Positions 13,569 to 25,600 are shown, counted from the stretch's first letter. The stretch is 64,000 nt of DNA from Lotus japonicus (GCF_012489685.1 NC_080046.1:24569038-24633037); one strand, 5' to 3'. Notes: generated from the sequence alone by a model not told the origin. A program made the numbers and translations.

Positions 13569-14482
13569 TGATATGCCCCAAGTTGATGCAAGGGCTTGAT
13601 GGATCGTCTAGGATGATTTTAGGACTTGAGAAATCAGAGTTGGAAGGGAAAAACAAAGAAGAATTTCGTGCAAGGAAAAGATGGACAGAATTGGAATGGA
13701 ACTTTATGGATATGGAAGTGCAGACGTCACACAAAGGTGGTGGCAAACCTTTGATAAGTCAAGGTCTTGAATCACTCAAGGGATATGAGAATCACTCTCA
13801 ACAAACTGAACTAACTCAGAAAAAAATAATCTTATTCATTCATGTTCTCCATGCTTGGCCGTCCCTCCCTTTTAAAAGAGTTTGGCTTTGTTTTGAATTA
13901 CAAAGGTGAGTCATGGTCTTAACTCCAATTAATGACTAATTATGGAGTTTTAACATCCAATTCTGAACTGAAAATTCAAATAAAAACTCCTAATGAGCTG
14001 GTCAAGCTCAGCTTGTAACAGCCCCTAAACTTTCTCTCATTACATTAAACAAAAACAGGAAATTAACTTCAATTGAAAGAGATTCTTGGAGTTTTACTTC
14101 AGCCATCAAGAGCTGATGCAAACTTGGAATATTCCTCCCTTAAAGCCTTCTTATTCACGCCCCACATGCCTCCACTTCAGGTCCATTAATTGCTAATGCA
14201 TCCTTGGTGTATTAGGGACTTATTGGATTGAAAAAAAAACTAGAAATAAAATTCGAACTCAGCTCCAATTAATTGGGCTGATCTTGGACGACTTCCTCTT
14301 CATAGTTCATGAGGAAATTCACCAATTTGGGCTCAAGTTCTCGCACATGGGTTCCTTCCTCAAGAGCTAATGCTATCATCTGTTGAAGTGCTTCCTTGGC
14401 CCTTTTAGCCCTTGCCCTAGTCATTGGTCCTCCAAGTCCTTTTAGCGCTCCATGACCCTTGTCCTTGTCCTTGTCCTCATCA
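13569..14482 (-). repeat. 3' LTR of the chromovirus-like element
   Basis: 914 bp, starting TGATATGCCCC and ending GTCCTCATCA on the plus strand. The last 214 bp on the plus strand (14269-14482) encode the C-terminus and stop codon of the polyprotein. The remainder holds the minus-strand promoter and polyadenylation functions, which I cannot place exactly. Confidence 0.93.
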
Positions 14483-17400
14483 TTCCCTCCCTCTTGAAAA
14501 GGATTTGACCTCAAATCAAATTCTCCTCCATCTGCATCGAAGAGAGATAAATCAGAGACATTAAAGGTTGAGCTGATGTTATACTCACCTGGAAGCTCTA
14601 TTTTATAGGCATTGTTATTGACTCTCTCAAGTACTTGAAAAGGTCCATCCCCTCTAGGTTGGAGTTTGGATTTCCTTTGTTCTGGAAACCTTTCCTTCCT
14701 CATGTGCACCCAAACCCAATCTCCGGGTTGGAACACCACCTCCTTTCTTCCCTTGTTAGCTTGCCTAGCATAACTCTCATTCTTTCTCTCAATTTGAGCC
14801 TTCACACGCTCATGCATCTTCTTGACATATTCAGCTTTGCCCTGTCCTTCCTTGTGCTTGAAAACAGAAATGTTAGGCATAGGCAATAAATCAAGAGGAG
14901 TCAAAGGGTTAAATCCATACACTACTTCAAATGGGGAGCAATTGGTAGTGCTATGGACAGCCCTATTGTAAGCAAATTCAACATGAGGCAAACACGCCTC
15001 CCAAGCCTTTAAATTGGCCTTAAGGACAGTCCTAAGCAAGGTGCCTAGGGTCCTATTAACCACCTCAGTTTGCCCAGCAGTTTGTGGGTGGCAAGTGGTA
15101 GAGAACAAAAGTTTAGTGCCTAACTTCCCCCATAAAGTCCTCCAGAAGTGACTTAGGAACTTGGTGTCCCTATCACTAACTATGCTTCTAGGCATCCCAT
15201 GAAGTCTTACAACTTCTTTAAAGAACAAATCAGCAACGTGACAAGCATCATCAGCTTTCCTGCAAGGAATAAAATGAGCCATTTTTGAAAACCTATCAAC
15301 AACCACAAAAATTGAATCCTTACCATTCTTTGTTCTAGGGAGGCCTAAAACAAAGTCCATAGACAAGTCAACCCAAGGGTATTCAGGGATTGGCAAAGGA
15401 GTATACAAACCATGTGGCATCACCTTAGACTTAGCCTTCTTGCAAACAATGCAATGTTCACAAAACTTGATCACATCATGTTTCATTTTGGGCCAATAGA
15501 AATGTTCCTGTAAAGTTTCTAGAGTCTTTTGGACTCCAAAATGACCCATTAATCCCCCAGCATGGGATTCTTTAACAAGCAGTTCTCTAATGGAACATTT
15601 AGGCACACACAACCTGTTTTCCTTAAATAAAAATCCATTGTGCCTATAAAATCCATTTTGAGAAACTTTCTCACAAGCCACAAAAATTTCAGCAAAGTTA
15701 TCATCTTTTTCATACATTTCTTTCACATGTTCAAGTCCTAGCAATTTAGTCTCTAACATGGAAAGCAACACGTGTCTCCTGGATAAAGCATCAGCCACAA
15801 TGTTACTTTTCCCCTTTTTGTGTTTTATGACATAGGGAAATTGTTCCAAAAATTCAACCCATTTGGCATGCCTTTTGTTCAACTTACCTTGCCCCTTCAA
15901 GTATTTCAGCGACTCATGATCACTATGAATCACGAATTCCTTGGGCAAAAGATAATGCTGCCAAGTCTTCAAAGCTCTCACCAAAGCATACAATTCCTTA
16001 TCATAAGTAGAATAGTTAACGGCAGCTCCGCTTAACTTTTCACTAAAATAAGCAATTGGGTGGCCTTCTTGAAGCAACACAGCACCAATACCTACATTTG
16101 AAGCATCACATTCAAGTTCAAAAGATTTAGCAAAGTTAGGTAAAGCAAGTATAGGTGCATGGGTAAGCTTATGCTTTAGGGCAGCAAAGGCCTCTTCTTG
16201 ATTCTTTCCCCAATGAAAACCCACATTCTTTTTCACCACTTCATTTAGGGGTGCTGCCAAGGTACTAAAGTCCTTTACAAACCTCCTGTAGAAACTGGCC
16301 AAGCCATGAAAACTTCTTACATCACCCACGGATTTAGGAGTGGGCCACTCTTGAATGGCTTTGATCTTTTCCTCATCAACCTGCACTCCTTTCGAACTCA
16401 CAACAAAACCAAGAAACACAACATGGTCAGTGCAAAAAGTGCATTTCTCAAGATTGGCAAACAATTGTTCCTTTCTAAGCATACTCAAGACGGATCTTAA
16501 GTGCTCAACATGCAGCTCAAGAGTAGTGCTATAGACCAAAATATCATCAAAGTACACAACCACAAATTTCCCAATGAATTCCCTCAAAACATGGTTCATT
16601 AGTCTCATAAAAGTACTAGGTGCATTAGTTAAACCAAAAGGCACAACCAACCATTCATACAAACCATATTTAGATTTGAAAGCAGTTTTCCATTTATCCC
16701 CTTCTTTTATCCTTATCTGATTGTAACCACTTTTCAAATCAATTTTAGAAAAATAACATGCTCCATGCAATTCATCAAGCAAATCATCAAGTCTAGGAAT
16801 AGGGTGCCTATACTTAATGGTGATGTTATTCAAGGCTCTACAATCAGAGCACATTCTCCAAGTCCCATCTTTCTTTGGTACCAAAATCACCGGTACAGCA
16901 CAAGGACTCATGCTATTTCTTACCCACCCTTTGTTCAAGAGTTCTTCCACTTGTCTTTGAATTTCAGTGGTTTCTTGTGGGTTGCTTCTATATGTTGGCC
17001 TATTAGGCAAAGAAGCTCCCGGAATGAGATCAATTTGATGCTCAATTCCTCTCAGTGGTGGTAGACCACTTGGAACACTTGTTGGAAACACATCCTCATA
17101 ATCCTGCAAAAGAGATTTAACACTAGAAGGCAGCTCAAAATTTTCAAAAGTGTTAGTGTTCAAAATCTGATTTTTGCAAAACATCAAGTATAGGATCTGT
17201 TTTGAAGCTATCATCCTTTTCACCTCTCTCTTTTTGATCAAACAAATTTCTTTTCTCTCAAGTATTTCACTCTTTTCTTTTTGCTCTCTCTCAAGTGTTT
17301 CACTCTTTTCTTTTTGCTTCCTCTCAAGTGTCTCACTCTTTTCTTTTCTCTCTTGTTCAATCTTTTCTCTCATTTTCTTTTGATCCTCACGCACCTCCCT

Positions 17401-18861
17401 AGGGCTCAAAGGTTTGAGCGTAATTTTCTGGCCATGATGTTGGAATGAGATCTTGTTGGTGCTGCCATTATGATCAGAGTTGGTGTCATATTGCCATGGT
17501 CTTCCCAGCAGTATGTGACTAGCCTCCATGGGAACAACATCACAAAGAACCTTATCCCTGTATTTGCCAATGGAAAAGTCAACTTCAACTTGCTTACTTA
17601 CTTGTATTTCTCCATAGTGGCTGAGCCATTGAAGTTTGTATGGCCAAGGATGTGGTTTTGTGACCAGGTTCAGCTTCTCCACCATTCTTTCGCTAGCCAC
17701 ATTAGTACAGCTTCCGCCATCAACAATCATCAAGCAAATCTGCCCATTGACAGAACATCTTGTGTGAAAGATATTCTCTCTTTGGCTTTCTTTCTTTGGC
17801 TTTTGTTGGCTACCAAGCATTCTTCGGATCATCAACAGTTCACCATTCATGGCTGCCTCCTCTTCTTCTTCACTTTGTTCTCCTTCGGACTCACTGGTGT
17901 AGTCTCCATCATCCTTAAGAATCATGGTCTTTTTGGAGGCACATTCATAAGCATAATGTCCCATACCTTGGCATTTGAAGCACTTGACCTCTTTGCTCTT
18001 TTTGGATGGTTGTTCAAGAGGTCTTGAAGAAGCTGAAGCTTGTGGTTTGGTGGCTGGTTTGCTAAGGGTGCTCGGCCCTTCATTCTTCATTCTGCCTCTC
18101 CAAGATGAATTGGAATTGGTAGAACTCTTCCTTGCAAGCCCTTTCCTTTTGAGTTGTTGCTCAACTTTAGTGGCCTTGTGCAGCAATTCTTCCATGTCTA
18201 CATATTCCTGAAGTTCTACAATATCTCTAACATCATTAGATAGACCATTAATAAATCGAATCATGGTTACCTCTTCATCCTCCTCAAGATTGGCTTGCAA
18301 CATAAGCACCTCAAGTTCTTTGTAATACTCCTCAACACTCTTGCTGCCTTGGGTAAGTTTTTGAAGTTTAAATTTTACATCCCTAGCATGGCTTGAAGGG
18401 ACATATCTTTTCCTCATGATTCGTTTCATTTCAGCCCATGTTTCCACCGCTGGCTCCTCATTTCTCAATCTCTCTTTTGCAAACTTATTCCACCAAACAA
18501 GAGCATAGTCTGAAAAGTGAGCAGCTGCAAGTTTCACCTTTTGGTCCTCCTCATAGTTGTTGCAAGCAAAGACATGCTCTATTTTGAGTTCCCACTCCAA
18601 GTATGCCTCTGGATCACTCTTTCCCTTAAAAGGAGGAATTTGGAATTTGACTCCTTCAATCCGAGCAGGTCTAGGATTTTCATGAATTCGTCGTGGCCTC
18701 CCGCCTTCACTGTCACTATTGTTCCGGTTCTCCATTTGATCCAGCCTTTCGTGGATCTCTTCAGTTTGCCTCCTCATTAAGTTTTCCAGATGTTGTGTAA
18801 GAGCCCGCATTTCGATGGTCGAGAGTCGCACTGCTGGTTGCTCCTCCTCTTCTCCTGACAT
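14269..18861 (-). CDS. Gag-pol polyprotein of the chromovirus-like retrotransposon
   Basis: A single uninterrupted frame of 1530 codons from ATG at 18861. An upstream in-frame TTG at 18897 would add 12 residues and is not needed. Domains in order: retrotransposon Gag (about 60-240), CCHC zinc knuckle [14 protein letters not shown] (294-307), aspartic protease with the active-site variant DGGS (381), reverse transcriptase with the catalytic motif YFDD (770-773), RNase H ([11 protein letters not shown] region), then integrase with an HHCC zinc finger and the D, D, E triad ([23 protein letters not shown]). The tail is basic and acidic by turns ([22 protein letters not shown]). It copies the element RNA in cytoplasmic particles and inserts the cDNA. 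The frame runs through the polypurine tract and ends inside the 3' LTR. No breaks were seen. Confidence 0.95.
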   Translation of the reverse strand: MSGEEEEQPAVRLSTIEMRALTQHLENLMRRQTEEIHERLDQMENRNNSDSEGGRPRRIHENPRPARIEGVKFQIPPFKGKSDPEAYLEWELKIEHVFACNNYEEDQKVKLAAAHFSDYALVWWNKFAKERLRNEEPAVETWAEMKRIMRKRYVPSSHARDVKFKLQKLTQGSKSVEEYYKELEVLMLQANLEEDEEVTMIRFINGLSNDVRDIVELQEYVDMEELLHKATKVEQQLKRKGLARKSSTNSNSSWRGRMKNEGPSTLSKPATKPQASASSRPLEQPSKKSKEVKCFKCQGMGHYAYECASKKTMILKDDGDYTSESEGEQSEEEEEAAMNGELLMIRRMLGSQQKPKKESQRENIFHTRCSVNGQICLMIVDGGSCTNVASERMVEKLNLVTKPHPWPYKLQWLSHYGEIQVSKQVEVDFSIGKYRDKVLCDVVPMEASHILLGRPWQYDTNSDHNGSTNKISFQHHGQKITLKPLSPREVREDQKKMREKIEQERKEKSETLERKQKEKSETLEREQKEKSEILERKEICLIKKREVKRMIASKQILYLMFCKNQILNTNTFENFELPSSVKSLLQDYEDVFPTSVPSGLPPLRGIEHQIDLIPGASLPNRPTYRSNPQETTEIQRQVEELLNKGWVRNSMSPCAVPVILVPKKDGTWRMCSDCRALNNITIKYRHPIPRLDDLLDELHGACYFSKIDLKSGYNQIRIKEGDKWKTAFKSKYGLYEWLVVPFGLTNAPSTFMRLMNHVLREFIGKFVVVYFDDILVYSTTLELHVEHLRSVLSMLRKEQLFANLEKCTFCTDHVVFLGFVVSSKGVQVDEEKIKAIQEWPTPKSVGDVRSFHGLASFYRRFVKDFSTLAAPLNEVVKKNVGFHWGKNQEEAFAALKHKLTHAPILALPNFAKSFELECDASNVGIGAVLLQEGHPIAYFSEKLSGAAVNYSTYDKELYALVRALKTWQHYLLPKEFVIHSDHESLKYLKGQGKLNKRHAKWVEFLEQFPYVIKHKKGKSNIVADALSRRHVLLSMLETKLLGLEHVKEMYEKDDNFAEIFVACEKVSQNGFYRHNGFLFKENRLCVPKCSIRELLVKESHAGGLMGHFGVQKTLETLQEHFYWPKMKHDVIKFCEHCIVCKKAKSKVMPHGLYTPLPIPEYPWVDLSMDFVLGLPRTKNGKDSIFVVVDRFSKMAHFIPCRKADDACHVADLFFKEVVRLHGMPRSIVSDRDTKFLSHFWRTLWGKLGTKLLFSTTCHPQTAGQTEVVNRTLGTLLRTVLKANLKAWEACLPHVEFAYNRAVHSTTNCSPFEVVYGFNPLTPLDLLPMPNISVFKHKEGQGKAEYVKKMHERVKAQIERKNESYARQANKGRKEVVFQPGDWVWVHMRKERFPEQRKSKLQPRGDGPFQVLERVNNNAYKIELPGEYNISSTFNVSDLSLFDADGGEFDLRSNPFQEGGNDEDKDKDKGHGALKGLGGPMTRARAKRAKEALQQMIALALEEGTHVRELEPKLVNFLMNYEEEVVQDQPN
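14483..14495 (-). other. Polypurine tract, inside the coding frame
   Basis: On the minus strand AAGAGGGAGGGAA abuts the first base of the 3' LTR. It would prime plus-strand cDNA synthesis. It also encodes part of the residues QEGGN of the polyprotein. Confidence 0.75.
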
Positions 18862-19468
18862 CTTTGACAAATGAAAAGATTCAAGTAGAACAAACAAATG
18901 TTAGTGTTTACCTCACTTCTCTCGTGTTTCCCTCAAATTGGCTTTTCTATGATGTGCACTCTTGCCTTTTTCCACTCAAAAAATTCTCACAATCTCTTGA
19001 GTAAATCAAAGTTAAGACACACAAAGAATTATGCCACCAAATTTGTGTAGAGTCACACAGATTAGAATAGACTTTAGAATATGAAACAAAAGAAGACAAG
19101 ACAAATCACCACAGAAATGGAAAGGACTCCAAATATTTAGAGACTAAAGAAGAATTCAAGAACAAACAGAAAGAAGAAAATAAATTGGAATGCTAGCAAC
19201 AAAATTACCTTGAACAATTGAATTTGGCTAATTAAACAAGAACCATTCAGCCATTTTTTTTTTTGAATTTTCGTTTTTTTTTTTTGAATTTTCGTTTTGT
19301 AATTTGTTTTTGATTCTGAACAATTAACAAGGCTTAACTTTTGCAATGGTTCAGCCAAAAGAAACAAAAACTAAAATCAAGGTAACAAGAAATGACAAAG
19401 AGTTGCTAACCAGAATTCCAGATAAGAAAAGAAACCAAAATCCTAGAACCGGAGCTCTGATTACCAAA
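18862..19468 (-). other. Untranslated leader and primer-binding site
   Basis: Next to the 5' LTR the minus strand reads TTTGGTAATCAGAGCTCC. TGGTAATCAGAGC (19454-19466) resembles the initiator-methionine tRNA site TGGTATCAGAGC with one extra base. The rest is an AT-rich leader with a duplicated T-run plus GAATTTTCG block (about 19252-19296). Confidence 0.7.
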
Positions 19469-20382
19469 TGATATGCCCCAAGTTGATGCAAGGGCTTGAT
19501 GGATCGTCTAGGATGATTTTAGGACTTGAGAAATCAGAGTTGGAAGGGAAAAACAAAGAAGAATTTCGTGCAAGGAAAAGATGGACAGAATTGGAATGGA
19601 ACTTTATGGATATGGAAGTGCAGACGTCACACAAAGGTGGTGGCAAACCTTTGATAAGTCAAGGTCTTGAATCACTCAAGGGATATGAGAATCACTCTCA
19701 ACAAACTGAACTAACTCAGAAAAAAATAATCTTATTCATTCATGTTCTCCATGCTTGGCCGTCCCTCCCTTTTAAAAGAGTTTGGCTTTGTTTTGAATTA
19801 CAAAGGTGAGTCATGGTCTTAACTCCAATTAATGACTAATTATGGAGTTTTAACATCCAATTCTGAACTGAAAATTCAAATAAAAACTCCTAATGAGCTG
19901 GTCAAGCTCAGCTTGTAACAGCCCCTAAACTTTCTCTCATTACATTAAACAAAAACAGGAAATTAACTTCAATTGAAAGAGATTCTTGGAGTTTTACTTC
20001 AGCCATCAAGAGCTGATGCAAACTTGGAATATTCCTCCCTTAAAGCCTTCTTATTCACGCCCCACATGCCTCCACTTCAGGTCCATTAATTGCTAATGCA
20101 TCCTTGGTGTATTAGGGACTTATTGGATTGAAAAAAAAACTAGAAATAAAATTCGAACTCAGCTCCAATTAATTGGGCTGATCTTGGACGACTTCCTCTT
20201 CATAGTTCATGAGGAAATTCACCAATTTGGGCTCAAGTTCTCGCACATGGGTTCCTTCCTCAAGAGCTAATGCTATCATCTGTTGAAGTGCTTCCTTGGC
20301 CCTTTTAGCCCTTGCCCTAGTCATTGGTCCTCCAAGTCCTTTTAGCGCTCCATGACCCTTGTCCTTGTCCTTGTCCTCATCA
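19469..20382 (-). repeat. 5' LTR of the chromovirus-like element
   Basis: 914 bp, no difference from the 3' LTR noticed by eye. It carries a second copy of the polyprotein tail. Together with the flanking host LTR this makes a fortuitous 98-codon frame at 20169-20465 that begins in solo LTR 2. Confidence 0.93.
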
Positions 20383-20712
20383 GTTTCGCCTCGAAACGAT
20401 TGTGATATATGGAAAAAAAGAGAAGTTCTAACATTTCTCTGAAGATTTTTGGAATTAACTGCCATCGTGCCTAAAAGTGAAAATTAGCTATATACTAGGG
20501 TTTCTGACCTAGGTTTAAGCGTATAACGATCGTACTATAACTTTTATCGATCATGATGTAATCCTTTGACTTTTCCTGAACTTTCTCCTTCATAAATTTA
20601 TTTCATTTGGTAAACTCTAGTTCAGGTTTCCCTTCACAATACATCAACCCTAATCGTAAATGGAAATCTCTTCCACTGATCCTAAGCTTAAAATCTTGGG
20701 TCTTACATCTAC

Positions 20713-21176
20713 CCATCTATCACATTCATAAGTTCCTATTATGAGAAGAAATTAAGCACATATTTACAGTCAGAGTTTTTCCCTTGTGAGTATAATAACT
20801 CATGTGTGATCTATGAATGTAACAACTACTAAAAAATAAGAGCTATGAGACATAATGGTTGGGTGGGATGAAGGGTGAGGGTCCAAGATTTGAACCCTGA
20901 TAAGGGACTACTTTACTAACAACTAACATTTGCTTATAAAAAAAATAAAATAAACCCTTCTTTATGAATTATTAAGTTGGTGTAATATCCAATGTCATTA
21001 AATTGGTGAAATTTACTAAAACAATAAAAAAAATCCAATACGTTTTACATTTACCTTATTTTTTCTAAGTAAAACATTTGTAGTGGCACCAACAAGTACA
21101 ATTGATAGATAATAAACTCCTTAAATATTTAGTCAATAGTTGTTAGCTATGAGGACACCTTAGTAGTAATTTTTTT
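20713..21176. other. AT-rich spacer with a SINE-like segment
   Basis: The segment about 20840-20945 (GAGCTATGAGACATAATGG, then GGGTGAGGGTCCAAG, then ACTAACAACTAACATTTGC and an A-rich end) has a near match in reverse orientation at about 55935-56070. That suggests a dispersed tRNA-derived SINE-type repeat. Nothing else is recognisable. Confidence 0.45.
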
Positions 21177-21184
21177 GTAGTAGC

Positions 21185-21568
21185 CAGGGTCGTCTCAACC
21201 CCTAGGCAGTAAAGGCCCTTGCTTTAGGCCCTAAAATATTTTAGGCCCCAAATTTTTGTTTTTTTTAAACTAGTATATATTTTAAAGGAAATTATCCAAG
21301 AAAAGACTAATTAAATGCCTAAAAGAATATATTTTTTAAGTGCAACATTTATTTTTAATTAAATTCAATTTATTGTGTATTTTGAATTGATAAAAAGCAG
21401 AGGAAAAATGTGACTTTTTATTTGGTCTCTCTGAATTTTTTTACTTTTACTCTCTCCAATTCTTTCTCTATTGAAAAAGAAATTTTAAGAGAAATCAATT
21501 ATGATAATTTATAAAGGCCCAATTCTTATAGTTCGCTTTAGGCCTCAATATTGGTTGAGAAGGCCCTT
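21185..21568. mobile_element. hAT-type non-autonomous DNA transposon
   Basis: Ends CAGGGTCGTCTCAACC and, on the other strand, AAGGGCCTTCTCAACC match at 13 of 16 positions. They are flanked by a perfect 8-bp duplication GTAGTAGC (21177-21184 and 21569-21576), the hallmark of hAT transposition. The 384-bp AT-rich interior has no transposase, so it must have been moved in trans. Confidence 0.8.
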
Positions 21569-21806
21569 GTAGTAGCCTAATTGAGGATAAATAAATTTGA
21601 GGGACTTACTTGGTCACAAATTTTTAAAAATTTTGAAAATTAATTCAATCATAATTCTTTAGGAATAATGTAATAACATATCAAACTTTGAAAGGACAAA
21701 TCATTATTTAATTTTATTATTAATGGCACTCAAATTCCACAAGAGTGGTGATAAATAACCACTAAGACGGATCGCTCACGTTCTTCATCGTTCGGTTTCT
21801 CCGTAG

Positions 21807-22274
21807 ATGGATCGATGGGTGCGATGGATTCCGCCTAGGCCTAGTTTTGTTTTCCTTAATACTGATGGCAGTTTCATTGGGAATCCGTGTCCCTCTAGGT
21901 TTCAGGGTGTTGTGCGTTCGACGGAGGGTAATTGGAATTTTGGTTTTTCTGGGCATGCAGGTGCTTATGAATGCCTTCGTGCGGAGCTTTTGGCTATTTT
22001 ACGAGGTTTGACCTTGTGTTGGGAGCATGGTCATAGACGCGTGGAGCTATTCACGGACTCCATGCTTGCTTTGGGGCTTATTACTTCATATCACCCACCA
22101 TTTTATCAGTATGCTTGCATAATTAGTAGTATTAAGAGCCTTCTTCATTGGAGTTGGGTTGTTCACTATCGTCACTTGCTTCACTTGCTTACTAGTGTAT
22201 CACCTCACCATAATTGTCTATCAATCCTTTTTGAATTCAAAGACATGTGTTACCCGTTTTTCTTATTTGAGTGA
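21807..22274 (+). pseudogene. Orphan RNase H-like domain (RVT_3 type) from a retroelement
   Basis: A 155-codon frame starting directly after an in-frame stop. It begins with the RNase H strand containing NTDGS, continues with GVVRSTEGNWNFGFSGHAG, then AELLAILRGL and FTDSMLAL. These supply the first three acidic active-site positions (D, E, D) of the plant reverse-transcriptase-like RNase H fold. The last third shows no final helix or acidic residue, so the domain is truncated. Such domains normally close the ORF2 of plant L1-type LINEs. No reverse transcriptase lies upstream, so this is a detached remnant. A separate host RNase H-like gene is possible but unlikely. Confidence 0.65.
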
Positions 22275-22623
22275 TAATAGGTAAACATACGATTTTAAAG
22301 TGACATTCAATAACTATACACATTAGCGGAGCCGCGACTAATAATCATTATAACTTTGAATATCCGCTAAAAAGTGTATGACTATCCATGTTCTATTGAC
22401 CTATTGCCCTATTGGGTTTAAACCAAAAAAAAATTCCTTGATATCTTTTCTAATCTCGTTTTCTTCTCAACTTGTCATGACCTCATGACCATGGTGCTGA
22501 AGTAGTTAGCTAGCTGGTTTCTTTGGTTTTGAAGGCAAAACAAAACACCAACTACCATAACACTCCAATGTCTTCATAGTATTCTCCGCCATCACAAATA
22601 CAAACTATATCTTACCCACAACA
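22275..22623 (+). promoter_or_regulatory. Upstream region of the MCAT gene
   Basis: AT-rich spacer expected to hold the MCAT promoter and 5' UTR. An inverted repeat TACACATTAGCGGA / TCCGCTAAAAAGTGTA (22317-22330 and 22363-22378) could fold into a hairpin or be a MITE relic. No unambiguous TATA box was chosen. Confidence 0.4.
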
Positions 22624-25600
22624 ATGCAAGCTCTCATTCACTGTTCTCATTCCCATTCCCATTCCCTTCTCATCCTTCGCAACCCTCCACCTTCTCCTTC
22701 TCCTTCTTCGTTCTCTGCCATGTCTTCTTCTCTCACTCTTCCTTCCTTCTCCCCCTTCTTCTCCAATGGCTCACCTCGAACCCTCGCTCTCAGGAACACC
22801 CCTCCTCGATCTAGGGTTTTCATGACCCTCTCTGCTGGATCTCAGGTCTCCGTTCGCGATGATTCGTTTGCTGATTACAAGGCTTCCACTGCTTTCCTCT
22901 TCCCCGGACAGGTACATTGTGTTTTTGAATTTGGAATTTCGGAAATTGAAACCTGAAGGGGGGAAATTGATGTAGTGTGATGAATGATCATGTTTGTTGC
23001 AGGGTGCGCAAGCTCTTGGAATGGGAAAAGAAGCTCAGAATGTTCCTGCTGCTGCGGTTTTGTACAAGAAGGCGAATGAGATATTGGGGTAGATACTAGA
23101 TTCAACTTTAATTTACAACCATTTTACTCAATAGTTTTTTATTTTTATTAAGATTTTGGAAGTGATATTACATGTTTTCTGCATTCAGGTTTGATCTTCT
23201 TGATATATGCATCAATGGGCCTAAAGAAAAGCTAGATTCCACCGTTTTCAGTCAGGTATATTTCAAGGATTTTGTTATGTTCAGTGTATACTAGCAAACT
23301 AGGCTATTAGTAGTCTTTCTAGGATGAGTTTGTATTGATGGGTTGGAAATGGATGAGATGGAGAGAAATTGAATAGAATGACATTAGGTGTCATTTATTA
23401 GATTGTTTAAAATGTGATGGAGTGGAATGAAACTGATAGAGTGCCTGTTTGGATGTTTAGAGATTTTCCGTTCATCATAATCAAGTTGTATAGTACATAG
23501 GTTGTTACTTACATTCTATACACACGAACTAAAAATCAAAAATTTATTACATGTGGATAAATGGTATATTGGTATATAAAATATGATTGGATGGATCATG
23601 GAATTAAACTTATGGAATCTATGCCGTCCAATTTGTACCAATGTCTTTATTTTTCCTCCCCCTCAGTTTGGCGGAATGACACGAAGTAAACTATTTGTTT
23701 GCTTATTTCCTTATAATTCCCTTTACTTCCCAAGCAATGAAAATAAGTTTTTTACCATTCCACTGAATAATATCTAAACAATGTATGGCAATTTTATTGC
23801 TTTCCACACATCACTAACATCCAAACATAGCCTTAGTGTTCGTGTAAAAATGGTTCTATGAAGGACAAAAAAAGTAGATCAATAATGTTAAAGTGAGTTT
23901 TTACTCTAATAAAAAAAGTTCTAGTATTGGTTGTTATTTAACACAGAATAACACGTGATTTATACTTGTGTTTTAACTATTTATTGTTTAAAATACTCTA
24001 TCTCCGGTGCGGGAAGAATCTTTGGACTACTGTTACGTACATGAAACTCCAAGAGCAAAAATTTGCATGTTATTTTTGAGTCAATGATTCATGCTTATTG
24101 ATCTAATATAGATAGTTTATAACTGAAGTCTGAAGATCATTCCAACATAGCAGCAGAGTGCTATTGATTTAGGAAATTTCAGTTTAGGATTGAAAATCGA
24201 ATAAAGGGAAATTACTTCTGGTAGATCACTTAAGATCAAGTTCAAATATCAATTCAAACCTGTGCCTTTATGGTATTACACTAGTGTACATATATCACTC
24301 ATTGACTTTGTACTCCATGATAATTTTGTTTATAAATTGGCCTTAAGAGTAATACTTACCATCTGATTCTCTGCTTCTTCAGCCTTCTCTTTATGTTACA
24401 AGTCTTGCTGCAGTAGAACTACTTCGTGCACGTGAGGGAGGTCAGCAGATTATTGATTCAGTTGATGTTACATGTGGTTTAAGCCTGGGAGAATATACTG
24501 CTCTTGCATTTGCTGGGGCTTTCAGGTCAGTTGATAAAAGTAACTATTATTAATTCTAATGGCTTTTCTATGATAGAGACCTAGAATTAGAGTGGGCTTA
24601 TTGTTAGTGGGCTTAGTGTTAGTGGGCTTATAGCCTATAAATAAGGGATTGCTAGAAGAGTTTAGGTATCTTTTGGGATCATTTAGGAAATTGGGACTTG
24701 GGAGAGAGCAGAGCCTCTCGAATGCTCTGCAACTTTGTACATTCTCTCTAATTCTTATTTAGGAATTAGGGTTCATATTCCACAATATCATAGTTTCTAT
24801 CTTCTTCTTGGCTGGGTTCTAACAATATTGCTTTCCCTTTCATTCCCTCCACTTTTTTTTTCATGTTTTTCCCATGTATCAAGGAATCTTTACAAAAATT
24901 AGAGGAACAGTGAGTAATTTGGGACATGGCTTTTCTGTACCATATAGTTGAGTTACACCTTTACTTTAAGGCCAGCAACAGCGTTAGAGAAACTGGCTAG
25001 ATATTTTGAGTGACCAAACTATGGCCTTTTATGAATGTGAATATTTACGGTTTGCAGTTTAAATCTTACCAGTCTTCACAAACTTGTAAATGAATTTTTA
25101 GTTGGTAACCTTGCATAAAGTAGCACCATTAATGAGAAGTTTAGAACCGCTTGTCAGATTGCGAATTTGTAGCATACCCTATGGGGAATGAAGAATTATC
25201 TTAACTGTGTGACGTTGCACATATAAACTTTGACTGAAGTGTCTTTTGAGTGGTTTTGTTTGAAGTTCAACTATTTCTTTGACATGCTATTGATCCCTGT
25301 ATTTAATTTGACTTGTAAGCTTTGAAGATGGACTCAAGTTGGTCAAACTGAGGGGTGAAGCCATGCAGGTAATGTGTTAGCTGGTGTAGTTTCTTGTCTG
25401 GCTTCCTCAACATGTTTGGATAGTGACTTGTATTTCACATAGTAACTTTTGTTCTTTATCCAGGATGCTTCAGATGCTGCTAAAAGTGCCATGGTTAGTG
25501 TGGTAGGACTGGACTCAGAGAAGGTCCAACAATTGTGTGATGCAGCCAATCAGGAAGTTTCTGAAGCTGATAAAGTTCAAATTGCCAATTATCTATGCCC

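Larger units (their letters stand above)
13569..20382 (-). mobile_element. Complete Ty3/gypsy (chromovirus-like) LTR retrotransposon
   Basis: A 6814-bp element on the minus strand with two 914-bp LTRs (13569-14482 and 19469-20382) that look identical by eye. LTR ends are TGAT..ATCA. It is flanked by perfect 5-bp duplications GTTTC (13564-13568 and 20383-20387). It carries a methionine-tRNA-like primer-binding site, a single intact gag-pol frame and a polypurine tract, so it may be autonomous. Identical LTRs indicate a very recent insertion, into solo LTR 2. RT and integrase sequence style recalls the CRM clade of plant chromoviruses. I see no clear chromodomain, so the clade is an inference. 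Confidence 0.93.
10049..20707 (-). mobile_element. Solo LTR 2 of the same family, split by a chromovirus insertion
   Basis: The left end TGTAACACCCCGATTTCGG and right end CTTGGGTCTTACA are flanked by perfect duplications TCTAC (10044-10048 and 20708-20712). Once the nested element (13569-20382) and one copy of its GTTTC duplication are set aside, the LTR is about 3840 bp. It is clearly closer to the LTRs of the element at 34-44 kb than is solo LTR 1. Family promoter features are recognisable: a TATATATA run near 13170 on the minus strand. No gag-pol of its own survives. Confidence 0.85.

Noticed and set aside
18862..18897. Upstream 12-codon extension of the chromovirus polyprotein
   Set aside because: It begins at TTG, not ATG. 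The ATG at 18861 is the natural start.
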